DNA of 64,000 bases. Source: Mesostigma viride. Taxonomy: Eukaryota; Streptophyta; Mesostigmatophyceae; Mesostigmatales; Mesostigmataceae. The notes beneath the pieces are model-generated. The model was not told the origin of the DNA and made no database searches. It was given only the letters and a program-made list of their open reading frames with translations. The stretch covers positions 1,624,888 through 1,688,887 of the forward strand of contig RPFO01000253.1 of the NCBI GenBank assembly GCA_009746045.1, read 5' to 3'. Below, piece by piece: positions 1 through 10,600 of this stretch (the stretch's first letter is position 1; the number at the start of each line of letters is the position of its first letter). The translations under genes and the position numbers were made by a program.

Positions 1-98
1 TGCTTAACCTGTTTAACCTGTTTAACCTGCTTAACCTGTTTAACCTGTTTAACCTGTTTAACCTGTTTAACCTGTTTAACCTGTTTAACCTGTTTATC
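1..98. repeat. TTTAACCTG 9-mer array, left edge
   Basis: Tandem TTTAACCTG units run in from the window edge and stop just before palindromic element 1. The array resumes in the same orientation on the far side of that element at 1465, so the element interrupts one array. Confidence 0.95.
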
Positions 99-446
99 AT
101 GTTTTTAAGGGTCCACATAAACAGGGACCACATAAAACAAGTGCTCACTGCTGCGGCCACCGCAGACTTACTAAAGGCAAACATTCCCCAAGAGAAGGTA
201 GAGTGGTTTATCAACACACTTCTCGTCCCAAGCGAGTTGGCCAAGTACCCCGTGCCTGAGCGAGTTCATGAGCCGACTTCGGCGTTCCCATGCATAGACG
301 ACAATGTAAGAACAACCAGGTACACGTTGTACCATCATCTGGCCAAGGGCATCGGTTGGGGCGACCGTGAGTCTGCGACAAGGCCGGGCGGATTAGTTCG
401 GAAGAGCTTTCCCGAATCAGTGAATGCATTAGTGTCACACATCTAA
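99..446 (+). CDS. Element 1 left-arm ORF, frame-broken hypothetical protein
   Basis: Frame 1 is open from 99 and reads DHIKQVLTAAATADLLKANI, then WFINTLLVPSEL. From about 370 a second frame takes over with better coding character (SEELSRISECISVTHL, then HRIAFDADHSTFTVAGHV) and stays open to 706. The change could be an intron (a GTGAGT lies at 366), a programmed shift or decay. The first ATG falls at the array border, so the true start is uncertain. Unknown family. Confidence 0.4.
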   Translation: MFLRVHINRDHIKQVLTAAATADLLKANIPQEKVEWFINTLLVPSELAKYPVPERVHEPTSAFPCIDDNVRTTRYTLYHHLAKGIGWGDRESATRPGGLVRKSFPESVNALVSHI

Positions 447-1464
447 CCCTACAGCCGCGGAAGGTAAGCCCACCTAATGGTGATTTTGTTTTTCGTCGCG
501 CATACAACGTGCATTCCTGTTTACATCGAATTGCTTTTGATGCCGACCATTCCACCTTTACGGTTGCTGGGCATGTGTTGCGCTTGCGTGCGTTGTCTGT
601 TATCCAGGCCATCTACCACGCGCTCGACGTCCGCCGACAGCCCCACGCCTGGTGGCGTGTCGCCGCCCATTCACGCCGGAGCATCCCCATCCGGTGGCAG
701 CTCTAACCCCCCGGCAGCAGAACCCTTCTTCTTAAGCTGCAACGCTCGTCGATGATACGGCGTCTCTCCCCGTGACAAAGGGCTTTCCATGGGAAGTGCG
801 TGCACCGGTTCCGCCTCCGGTGCGCGCTTAATACCGCGCTGAGTTTGCAAGGGCGCATTCTCTGCTGCCGGGGGGTTAGAGCTGCCACCGGATGGGGATG
901 CTCCGGCGTGAATGGGCGGCGACACGCCACCAGGCGGGGGGCTGTCGGCGGACGTCGAGCGCGTGGTAGATGGCATGGATAACAGACAACGCACGCAAGC
1001 GCAACACATGCCCAGCAACCGTAAAGGTGGAATGGTCGGCATCAAAAGCAATTCGATGTAAACAGGAATGCACGTTGCATGCGCGACAAAAAACAAAATC
1101 ACCATTAGGTGGGCTTACCTTCCGCGGCTGTAGGGTTAGATGTGTGACACTAATGCCTTCACTTATTCGGGAAAGCTCTTCCGAACTAATCCGCCCGGCC
1201 TTGTCGCAGACTCACGGTCGCCCCAACCGATGCCCTTGGCCAGATGATGGTACAACGTGTACCTGGTTGTTCTTACATTGTCGTCTATGCATGGAAACGC
1301 CGAAGTCGGCTCATAAACTCGCTCATGCACGGGGTAGTTGGCCAACTCGCTTGGGACGAGAAGTGTGTTGATAAACCAGTCTACCTTCTCTTGGGGAATG
1401 TTTGCCTTTAGTAAGTCTGCGGTGGCCGCAGCAGTGAGCACTTGTTTTATGTGGTCCCTGTTTA
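118..1464. mobile_element. Palindromic element 1 (604-bp arms, 139-bp spacer)
   Basis: Arms 118-721 and 861-1464 are inverted copies. Paired positions always sum to 1582 over the whole length, so there is no net indel between arms, only scattered substitutions. The spacer is 722-860. TTTAACCTG array in one orientation lies on both sides, which fits insertion into the array. Each arm carries the same ORF pointing inward. No target-site duplication can be called, because the flanks are themselves repetitive and the outermost bases resemble the array. Confidence 0.85.
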
Positions 1465-1495
1465 GCTTGTTTAACCCGTTTAACCTGTTTAACAT
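1163..1495 (-). CDS. Element 1 right-arm ORF, inverted copy of the left-arm ORF
   Basis: Same protein as the left arm with a few substitutions (for example WFINTLLVPSELAN versus the left-arm SELAK). It shows the same frame switch: the second frame continues on the minus strand through 1073-876 (HRIAFDADHSTFTVAGHV). The 5' codons are array sequence read through, so the start is not established. Confidence 0.4.
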   Translation of the reverse strand: MLNRLNGLNKLNRDHIKQVLTAAATADLLKANIPQEKVDWFINTLLVPSELANYPVHERVYEPTSAFPCIDDNVRTTRYTLYHHLAKGIGWGDRESATRPGGLVRKSFPE

Positions 1496-3340
1496 GTTTA
1501 ACCTGTTTAACTAGTTTAACCTGGTTAACCTGTTTGACCTGTTTAACGTGTTTAACCTGTTTAACCTGTTTAACCTGTTTAACATGTTTAACCTGTTTAA
1601 CCTGTTTAACCTATTTAACCTGTTTAACCTGTTTAACCTGTTTAACCTGTTTAGCCTGTTTAACCTGTTTAGCTTGTTTAACCTGTTTAACCTGTGTATC
1701 GTGTTCAACCCGTTTAACCTGTTTAACCTGTTTAACCTGTTTAGCTTGTTTAAGCTGTTTAACCTGTTTAACCTGTTAAGCCTGGTTCACCTGTTTAACT
1801 TGTCAAACCGGTTTAACCGATTTAACCGATTTAACTGGTTTAGCTGGTTCAACCGGTGTTTAACCTGCTTAACCTGTTTAACCTGTTTAACCTGTTTAGC
1901 CTGTTTAGCCTTGTTTAACCTGTTTAACCTGTTTAACCTGTTTAACCTGTTTAACCTGTTTAACCTGTTTAACATGTTTAACCTGTTTAACCTGTTTAAC
2001 CTGTTTAACCTGTTTAACATGTTTAACCTGTTTAACCTGTTTAACCTGTTTAACCTGTTTAACCTGTTTAATCTGTTTAACCTATTTAACCTGTTTAACC
2101 GGTTTAACCTGTTTAGCTTGTTTAACCTGTTTAACCTGTTTAACATGTTTAACCTGTTTAACTTGTTGAACCTGTTGAACCTGTTGAACCTGTTGAACCT
2201 GTTGAACCTGTTGAACCTGTTTAACCTGTTTGACCTGTTTAACCTGTTTAACCTGTTTAACCTGGTTAACCTGTTTAACGTGTTTAACCTGTTTAACCTG
2301 TTTAACCTGTTTAACCTGTTTAACCTGTTTAACCTGTTTGACCTGTTTCACCTGTTTAACCTGTTTAACCTGTTTAACCTGCTTAACCTGGTTAACCTGG
2401 TTAACCTGCTTAACCTGTTTAACCTGTTTAACGTGTTTAACCTGTTGAACCTGGTTGACCTGATTGATCTGGTTAACCTGTTTAACCTGTTTAACCTGTT
2501 TAAGCTGCTTAACCTGTTTAACCTGTTTAACCTGTTTAACGTGTTTAACCTGCTTAACCTGGTTAACCTGGTTAACCTGCTTAACCTGTTTAACCTGTTT
2601 AACCTGTTTAACCTGGTTGACCTGATTGATCTGGTTAACCTGTTTAACCTGTTTAACCTTTTTAACTGCTTAACCTGTTTAACCTGTTTAACCTGTTTAA
2701 CCTGTTTAACCTGCTTAACCTGGTTAACCTGTTTAACCTGTTTAACCTGTTGAACCTGTTGAACCTGTTGAACCTGTTGAACCTGTTGAACCTGTTGAAC
2801 CTGTTGAACCTGTTGAACCTGTTGAACCTGTTGAACCTGGTTAACCTGTTGAACCTGTTGAACCTGTTGAACCTGTTGAACCTGTTGAACCTGTTGAACC
2901 TGTTGAACCTGTTGAACCTGTTTAACCTGTTTAACCTGTTTAACCTGTTTAACTAGTTTAACCTGGTTAACCTGGTTAACCTGTTAAACCTGGTTAACCT
3001 GGTTAACCTGGTTAACCTGGTTCACCTGTTTGACCTGTTTAACCTGTTTAACCTGTTTAACTTGTTTAACTTGTTTAACCTGTTTAACCTGTTTAACCTG
3101 TTTAACCTGTTTAACCTGATTAACCTGTTTAACCTGTTTAACCTGTTGAACCTGTTTAACCTGATTAACATGTTTAACCTGTTTGACCTGTTTAACCTGT
3201 TTAACTAGTTTAACCTGCTTAACCTGTTTAACCTGGTTAACCTGTTTAACGTGTTAAACCTGTTTAACCTGGTTAACCTGGTTAACCTGTTTAACCTGTT
3301 TAACCTGTTTGACCTGTTTAACCTGTTTAACCTGTGTTTT
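1465..3340. repeat. TTTAACCTG 9-mer array with unit variants
   Basis: About 1.9 kb of CCTGTTTAA units with variants in blocks: CTGTTGAAC runs near 2163-2220 and 2750-2915, CTGGTTAAC runs, and two near copies of a higher-order stretch around 2430-2480 and 2530-2640. The blocks show local re-amplification of mutated units. Long FNL/NRL-type ORFs here are array read-through, not genes. Confidence 0.95.
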
Positions 3341-3402
3341 TAATCATGGCCACCGCAAGCGAGTAGATATTTTTTTGTGGCTGATAAACAATAATCAAGC
3401 GT

Positions 3403-3930
3403 GTGGTTGCAATTAATTTGGGCACTGTCGGCAGCATAATAATGTCCGACGTCGGGTGGAGGGAAAAATATGCCAATATCGTAAAGGGGGTCAATGGTTT
3501 CCTGGGACAGGTATCCCCTGGTAAGCATGCTGACATTCTGCAGGCAGCAATGGCAGCTGCCGGCAGTGCTGAGCCGGAGCCAGCCGTGCCTGCAGCTGCC
3601 ATTGCCACTGCACACGCGAACGCCGCTGCGCAGGCCGGAAAGGAGGCGTTCACGCCGCACGAGCCTCTCCCCTCCCCGATGAAGCGCAAGCGAACGAAGC
3701 ACATCTTTCGCCCTAATGATGAGAAGGTGAAACTGGTGGATGACTTTGTAGCGGTCAAGGACAGCATGCAGGAGCGTGGATTTTTTACGAAGTGGTGCGC
3801 AGAGAAGGACGTTCACCCCAACACCGTCAGGGGGTGGCTGAAGAATCCCGCCAGGGTGCAACAGATGAAGACGGGCAAGAAGACGGCAAAGGTGGTGCCC
3901 AGGATGGTGGAGGGCAAGACAGCCCAGTAA
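3403..3930 (+). CDS. Element 2 left-arm ORF: small HTH-like DNA-binding protein
   Basis: 175 aa. Residues 50-80 are Ala/Pro-rich, MKRKR at 93-97 is a basic (NLS-like) patch, and residues about 105-155 look like a helix-turn-helix of the pogo/CENP-B/Psq kind (KLVDDFVAVK; FFTKWCAEKDVHPNTVRGWL). No catalytic DDE domain follows, so it would be a binding protein without transposase activity of its own. An internal Met14 at 3442 is an alternative start. The family call rests on the motif pattern only. Confidence 0.55.
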   Translation: MVAINLGTVGSIIMSDVGWREKYANIVKGVNGFLGQVSPGKHADILQAAMAAAGSAEPEPAVPAAAIATAHANAAAQAGKEAFTPHEPLPSPMKRKRTKHIFRPNDEKVKLVDDFVAVKDSMQERGFFTKWCAEKDVHPNTVRGWLKNPARVQQMKTGKKTAKVVPRMVEGKTAQ

Positions 3931-4184
3931 GTCTAGTGTATACATATGTGTGTTGCCATTTAGTTCTGCACCTGTGTCTGTCAAAATTAGGTGTTTCTGT
4001 CCAAACGAAGGATGTGAAGCATTCGAAGCATATCTGGCCAGTTGGTTAGCACTTGGTTAGCAGCGTTTTGATTTGTTTCTCACTCGTTTGCCCGATGCAT
4101 GCATACAGCAGTTAACGTATGGTCTACTAAACCAAAGCATTCATGCCTATCCATGCCAATGTGAATGTGTCTATGCCTGCCCCC

Positions 4185-4890
4185 CCCACACCCACGCACG
4201 CATGGCAGCCCCCCCCACACCCACGCACGCATGGCAGCCCCCCCACAAACCAACGCACGCATGCAAGCCCCCCCACACATGCATGCATGCCAGCCACCCC
4301 AAAAAACCACGCACGCATGCCAGCCACCCCACACACTCACGCACGCATGCCAGCCCCCCCCCACACGCACGCATGCATGCCAGCCATCCCCCACATGCAC
4401 GCATGCATGCCAGCCACCCCACGAACCCACGCACGCGCATGCCAGCCCACCCTAAACACACGCATGCATGGCAGCTCCCCCCCTCACCCCCGCATGCATG
4501 CCAGCCCCTCCACACACCCACACGGAGGCATGCCATCCCCTCCACAAACCCACGCACGCATGCCAGCCACCCCCACACCCATGCCACCGCCCATGCGTGG
4601 GTTCGTGGGGTGGCTGGCATGCATGCGTGCATGTGGGGGATGGCTGGCATGCATGGGTGCGTGTGGGGGGGGGCTGGCATGCGTGCGTGAGTGTGTGGGG
4701 TGGCTGGCATGCGTGCGTGGTTTTTTGGGGTGGCTGGCATGCATGCATGCATGTGGGGGGGGGCTTGCATGCGTGCGTTGGTTTGTGGGGGGGCTGCCAT
4801 GCGTGCGTGGGTGTGGGGGGGGGCTGCCATGCGTGCGTGGGTGTGTGGGGGGGCTGCCATGCGTGCGTGGGTGTGTGGGGGGGCAGGCAT
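4185..4890. repeat. Mirror-image C-rich/G-rich minisatellite at the centre of element 2
   Basis: Left half: units with GCATGCCAGCC plus C runs and ACACCCACGCACG. Right half: the inverse (TGGGGTGGCTGGCATGCGTG). The halves meet near 4590. The two halves can base-pair, so the centre of the element is a long imperfect hairpin. ORFs here in all frames are repeat artefacts. Confidence 0.85.
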
Positions 4891-5132
4891 AGACACATTC
4901 ACATTGGCATGGATAGGCATGAATGCTTTGGTTTAGTAGACCATACGTTAACTGCTGTATGCATGCATCGGGCAAACGAGTGAGAAACAAATCAGAACGC
5001 TGCTAACCAAGTGCTAACCAACTGGCCAGATATGCTTCGAATGCTTCACATCCTTCGTTTGGACAGAAACACCTAATGTTGACAGACACATGTGCAGAAC
5101 TAAATGGCAACACACATATGTATACACTAGAC

Positions 5133-5660
5133 TTACTGGGCTGTCTTGCCCTCCACCATCCTGGGCACCACCTTTGCCGTCTTCTTGCCCGTCTTCATCT
5201 GTTGCACCCTGGCGGGATTCTTCAGCCACCCCCTGACGGTGTTGGGGTGAACGTCCTTCTCTGCGCACCACTTCGTAAAAAATCCGCGCTCCTTCATGAT
5301 GTCCTTGACCGCTACAAAGTCATCCACCAGTTTCACCTTCTCATCATTAGAGCGAAAGATGTGCTTCGTTCGCTTGCGCTTCATCGGGGAGGGGAGAGGC
5401 TTGTGCGGCGTGAACGCCTCCTTTCCGGCCTGCGCAGCGGTGTTCGCATCTGCAGTGGCAATGGCAGCTGCAGGCACGGCTGGCTCCGGCTCAGCACTGC
5501 CGGCAGCTGCCATTGCTGCCTGCAGAATGTCAGCATGCTTACCAGGGGATACCTGTCCCAGGAAACCCTTGACCCCCTTTACGATATTGGCATATTTTTC
5601 CCTCCACCCGACGTCGGACATTATTATGTTGCCGACAGTGCCCAAATTAATTGCAACCAC
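5133..5660 (-). CDS. Element 2 right-arm ORF: inverted twin of the HTH-like protein
   Basis: Also 175 aa and intact. It differs from the left copy by a handful of substitutions, such as DSMQE versus DIMKE and PHEPLP versus PHKPLP. Both copies stay open with the HTH-like region conserved, suggesting either recent origin or selection on both. Confidence 0.55.
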   Translation of the reverse strand: MVAINLGTVGNIIMSDVGWREKYANIVKGVKGFLGQVSPGKHADILQAAMAAAGSAEPEPAVPAAAIATADANTAAQAGKEAFTPHKPLPSPMKRKRTKHIFRSNDEKVKLVDDFVAVKDIMKERGFFTKWCAEKDVHPNTVRGWLKNPARVQQMKTGKKTAKVVPRMVEGKTAQ

Positions 5661-5717
5661 ACTCTTGATTATTGTTTATCAGCCACAAAAAAACGTCTAC
5701 TCGCTTGCGGTGGCCAT

Positions 5718-6280
5718 CGCTGCACGCAGCACAGAAGGACGCACAATATGTAACAGGCTGGCATCAGTGACGCTGGAGTTCGCTTCGTTAGTGCCAGAAT
5801 CGCTTCGTTAGTGCCAGAATCGCTTCTTAAGTGTGAATCAACTACTTAACTACGATCGTGTTGCGCAAAGGAGAAACCCGAACATCCTGACATCGCCGCG
5901 GGCGCCGTACCGTACGGCCTGATCGCACCCCCACGACCGAGGGCCATCCCTGAAATCCTGCGGAGCCGCGAGTTCCGGCCCGTAACCGCCGGCCTGAACG
6001 TCGTCACACCCGCCTAAGATCGAGTCTTACCAATCCTAAACGGGTGCTGAATTCAGCAAAATGCGCGCGAAATTGCGGGGGGCATGTACGGCTGGGGGCA
6101 AGAGTTTGTGCCGTATCTCAATCTCCAAACTCTTGCCCTAGATTCTCTGAACCGGTGGCATGCGACTTAAACATAAAAAACTTCGGCCAAATTAACTTGG
6201 GTGCTCGGAAGTGGTTATTCCGGGCAAAATAGTGTGACGGACCGATTTGCCTCAGGCGGCAAAAGGTTCCGGCACTATTT
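5718..6280. other. Unique spacer between element 2 and the 9-mer array
   Basis: No gene recognised. It has a 23-bp tandem duplication near 5777-5825 (CGCTTCGTTAGTGCCAGAAT twice, with a third partial). It may belong to element 2 or to the host intron. Confidence 0.4.
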
Positions 6281-6840
6281 TGTTTAGCCTGTTTAACCTG
6301 TTTAACCTGTTTAACCTGTTTAACCTGTTTAATCTGTTTAACCTGTTTAACCTGTTTAACCTGTTTAACCTGTTTAACCTGTTTAACCTGTTTAACCTGT
6401 TTAACCTGCTTAACCTGTTTAACCTATTTAACCTATTTAACCTGTTTAACCTGTTTAACCTGTTTGACCTGTTTGACCTGTTTGACCTGTTTAACCTGTT
6501 GAACCTGTTGAACCTGTTTAACCTGTTTAACCTGTTTAACCTGTTTAACCTGTTTAACCTGTTTAACCTGTTTAACCTGTTTAACCTGTTTAACCTGTTT
6601 GACCTGTTTGACCTGTTTAACCTGGTTAACCTGTTTAACCTGGTTAGCCTGTTGAACCTGTTTAACCTGTTGAACCTGTTGAACCTGGTTAACCCGTTTA
6701 ACCTGTTTAACCTGTTTAACCTGTTTAACCTGTTTAGCCTGTTTAACCTGTTTAACCTGTTTAACGTGTTTAACCTGTTTAACCTGTTTAACGTGTTTAA
6801 CCTGTTTAACCTGTTTAACCTGTTTAACCTGTTTGAGCTG
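6281..6840. repeat. TTTAACCTG 9-mer array next to the exon acceptor
   Basis: About 62 units, mostly exact, ending 56 bp before the acceptor at 6895. The unit is nearly identical to the first bases of the exon (CTCAACCTGTTTAACCTG at 6918-6935). Confidence 0.95.
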
Positions 6841-6895
6841 AATAGCTTGTCTGCCCCCTGTACCATGTTTACCTTGCGTAATTAATTTATTTTAG

Positions 6896-7223
6896 GTTTC
6901 CTGACCTGGCTAACCTGCTCAACCTGTTTAACCTGGCTACCCTGGTCACCCCCTTCACCCCGTCGGCCCCCTTGAATCCGCCCATGCCACTGGTGCTGTC
7001 CACCTGGGTGTCTTACCTGTGCCACTTGGCACAGCCACGCGCCGCGCCAGTACGGCATAAACATCATCGACCTGGTGCCTGTTCCTGGGGCCGGCTGGGG
7101 TGGCTCGGCCAACGGGGGTCTGGTGGAAGCCCAGCTGCGGGGTTTGCAGGATGGGGATGATGCCCCCGGTTGGCGCGCCACGCTGTTGGTGGGTGATGTG
7201 TGCCAGCATGAATTAGATTGCAC
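6896..7223 (+). CDS. Candidate upstream exon(s) of the beta-helix/LamG gene
   Basis: A good acceptor (TTTATTTTAG) ends at 6895. The following frame is open to about 7160 and reads PDLANLLNLFNLATLV near its start. A second frame is open from about 7042 to 7229 (YGINIIDLVPVPGAGWGG). One of the two is probably coding, or they are joined by a small intron or a frameshift that I could not place. The first exon bases are nearly the same as the 9-mer array upstream, so this exon may be the seed of the array. No domain recognised. Confidence 0.3.
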
Positions 7224-7675
7224 ATGCTAGCCTGTCGGGGGTAAGAACAGCTAGCGCACTGGCTGCATCGCATGAGGAGGTGGATATTCATCTCACAAAA
7301 TCTGTCACAGTGCCGCTCCGTTTTGCGCATGACAAGGTTGCCTTGGCCACCGCCTACACCTGCACCCAGTCAACGTCTTTGGATTTTCTTTCGTTCATCA
7401 TGTTCGTGGCTGTGCCCATCGCTGATGACAACACTTAAAGTACTAGCCTATGTCTTGCCTCCATAATGTCTTGGTTACTCTGTGTGTTTAGGCACCGCGT
7501 TATGACGAATACTGCTAGGGATACTACCTACAGCAGTTCTCGTGACTCGTGAGTAGCTGCAGCTGATCACGGGCCCCGCCAGGATTTGTCTCTCGTGCCA
7601 TAAGGGATCAAGCCCTTTTTATATCCTCGGCATGCCCAACAATATCGGATAATGCTTGCGACCCCACAACCGCAG

Positions 7676-10600
7676 GTCATCAACGCATCCACCGGCGAGG
7701 CCGTGCGCTACAGCCCGATGTGGAAGGGTGTGGGTGTGGTCGAGCAACCGATCCGTATATTCGTGCGGCCGGGCGAGAGGTGCTGCCTCGCGGTGGCCGC
7801 CGCGCCCTCGCGGTTCACGATCCAAAAGTTCCGACCGGGCTACCACGTGCGGCCGCGGTTTCTGTACGAGGTGTTTCTCAAGGTGCGCGTTGTTGGACGT
7901 GGCGTCCTTCAAGGTAGGACTGGTCCCGGGTACGCAGTGCTCACGTGCAAGTCCCTCAAGGTACCATTGCTCACCTGACGCAGTCTACGTGTAAAATCAA
8001 GGCACGCATGGTCCCTCGAGGTGCAAAGTGTTCCTCGAGGAACTAGGAAATTTTAACGAGGACCAATCCTTGCAGAGGGGTTGGTTTCCCCCCGCACAGA
8101 TTCACCACACTTCGCAGTCCAGATATCCCACTGCATGACTGCTCCACGTGGGTGGCATCCCTAGAAACGGATGCCCAGGAAGAAACCTGGAAAGACGCAT
8201 GCGCAGCGATCAAGGCGAGCAAGACCTTGGGACCAATGAGGGGACAGCTAGAACAAACTAGTATAGTATCGTACGATTAAGAAACAACGTTTAAAGGGAT
8301 TGGTGGCTCGCCCTTCAAGCGTGGAGTCCGTGCAGCGGCTTGTTGCCTGCTGGCTGGCTGGCTGGCCGCCACGCTTGCGTGCCTGCACCCCTTTGGGCTA
8401 GCTCGTGTGCAGGAGGGATCACGCGCGTGGCTCATCTCCCTCGGCTGCTTCATCATGCCGTGCATTCTGTGGCAGTCAGATTCAAGATACATAGTTTGGC
8501 GTGTCTCGTTGCATACTTGCTCACTGGTCAGAGCAACTACAAGTTGCAGTTGTCGCGCCTTGCCCACTTGTCCTCTGTCTCCAAACGGCACAGGATTTTC
8601 TCTTGTCGGGCTCCCCTCTCCTTTCTCTTCGATGGACTAGGTCTTATCAGGTCGGGCCCACTTTGTTTCCTGCCCTTTCACCCACTTTAACGGTTTCCCT
8701 TGTCACCTGCATCGCTCCTGTCGGGGCGGGACGAGTTGGGTCTACTTCTCCTTCACCTTCACTTGTCTTGCTCCTATGGGGTCCCCTCTGTCACTCATGC
8801 TCCTTATCCCTCCCTGTCACTCAGGTTCCTCATCCCTCCCTTTTATTCGGGCCCCTCATCCCTCCCTTTTATTCGAGCCCCTCGTCCCTCCCTTTTATTC
8901 GGGTTCCTCATCCCTCCCTTTTATTCGCGCCCCTCATCCCTCCCTTTTATTCGGGCCCCTCATCCCTCCCTTTTATTCGGGTTCCTCATCCCTCCCTTTT
9001 ATTCTCGTTCCTCATCCCTCCCTTTTATTCGGGTTCCTCATCCCTCCCTTTTATTCGGGCCCCTCATCCCTCCCTTTTATTCGGGCCCCTCATCCCTCCC
9101 TTTTATTCGGGTTCTTCATCCCTCCCTTTTATTCGGGCCCCTCATCCCTCCCTTTTATTCGGGTTCCTCATCCCTCCCTTTTATTCTCGTTCCTCATCCC
9201 TCCCTTTTATTCGGGTTCCTCATCCCTCCCTTTTATTCGGGCCCCTCATCCCTCCCTTTTATTCGGGCCCCTCATCCCTCCCTTTTATTCGGGCCCCTCA
9301 TCCCTCCCTTTTATTCGGGCTCCTCATCCCTCCCTTTTATTCGGGCCCCTCATCCCTCCCTTTTATTCGGGCCCCTCATCCCTCCCTTTTATTCGGGCCC
9401 CTCATCCCTCCCTTTTATTCTCGTTCCTCATCCCTCCCTTTTTTTCTCGTTCCTCATCCCTCCCTTTTATTCGGGTCCCTCATCCCTCCCTTTTATTCGG
9501 GCCCCTCATCCCTCCCTTTTTTTCTCGTTCCTCATCCCTCCCTTTTATTCGGGTTCGTCATCCCTCCCTTTTATTCGGGCCCCTCATCCCTCCCTTTTAT
9601 TCGGGCCCCTCATCCCTCCCTTTTATTCGGGTTCGTCATCCCTCCCTTTTATTCGGGCCCCTCATCCCTCCCTTTTATTCTCGTTCCTCATCCCTCCCTT
9701 TTATTCCGGCCCCTCATAGTTATTCTAGGGCCTCAGGCCTAGACTATCAGTACACGTGGCGTTGTCCCCGTCTCCCAAGTGGGATACGGACATGGACGGT
9801 GGTGTAGTACACTGGACATATCTCTACTAGGGTTTAGATCCGCACGTGCCATATTGGGCACGTGGGTACTAGATATTAGCACTGAGATATGTAGGCCACA
9901 CGCACGTGGGTATCCATGTGGTAGGGTTATGAGCTGTGAGGCAGACCAGAAGGTGGGCTGCAGTGCTAGTCCTGTACGGAGGTCCTAGGGGAGGTCCAAG
10001 ACCATCCACGTAGTGCTGCTAGGCAGTCGTTGCCTGTGGGCATCGTATCAGTCCTAGCTGGAGTAGATCTAGCTGGACGGAGTCAGCACCTCATTGGTTA
10101 GCACTAGTGCAGGATAGCTAGGTTACCCTAACCTACGTGCCCATGCAATCCAGCTTGGCAAGCTTGCATGGATTGATTTTATGCCAGCCATTGCATAATC
10201 CAACACACGTTCGCTTTCATCGCACAAGTGCATTAACTTGCATTAATAAAAACTCTCACGTTTTTATACTCCACAATCATCCTACAATGTCGAACGTTTC
10301 CGATCACGATGGCTCTTCTGAGTCGAGCCTTTCGCCGTCGTCCGAGGATTTGGATTACCGGGCTGCAGTGAGGGGCCGACAGGCGAGGGGCGGCCACGCT
10401 GGCAGCGATGCCGGCAGTGGTCGCTCGTCCTTGGACGAGGATCCGAGGTACATTGATCAACTGGCGTCGAGACCGCCAGTCTACAATGTCTGGCGACCCA
10501 GTGCGCCACCGGCAGCAGGGCAGCCCACGGCACCAGAGTTGGTAACTGGGCCGGGGAGGGTGGTGCCGCTCTTGGGGGACATCCCGTCGGATGGGTATGA

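Larger units (their letters stand above)
3346..5717. mobile_element. Palindromic element 2 (about 1.1-kb arms)
   Basis: Inverted arms start with ATGGCCACCGCAAGCGAG at 3346 and end with its complement at 5717. Paired positions sum to 9063. The outer 830 bp of each arm is unique sequence with an intact 175-codon ORF. The inner part (4185-4890) is a roughly 28-bp C-rich array on the left and its G-rich mirror on the right, meeting near 4590. The left flank is the 9-mer array; the right flank is unique DNA, so the right border may lie further out. No target duplication seen. Confidence 0.82.

Noticed and set aside
1..98. Telomeric repeat at the window edge
   Set aside because: The unit TTTAACCTG is not TTTAGGG or TTTTAGGG, occurs far inside the window and lies in an intron-like position.
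211..612. 133-codon minus-strand ORF in element 1 and its mirror at 970-1371 (plus)
   Set aside because: Antisense shadow: the opposite strand has the more coding-like helical and hydrophobic pattern.
1548..2956. Long FNL/NRL repeat ORFs
   Set aside because: Translation of the TTTAACCTG array; equally open on both strands and in several frames.
8501..9807. Pro/Ser/Leu-rich ORFs of 339-413 codons
   Set aside because: Three frames of one 26-bp minisatellite; no start context, intronic.
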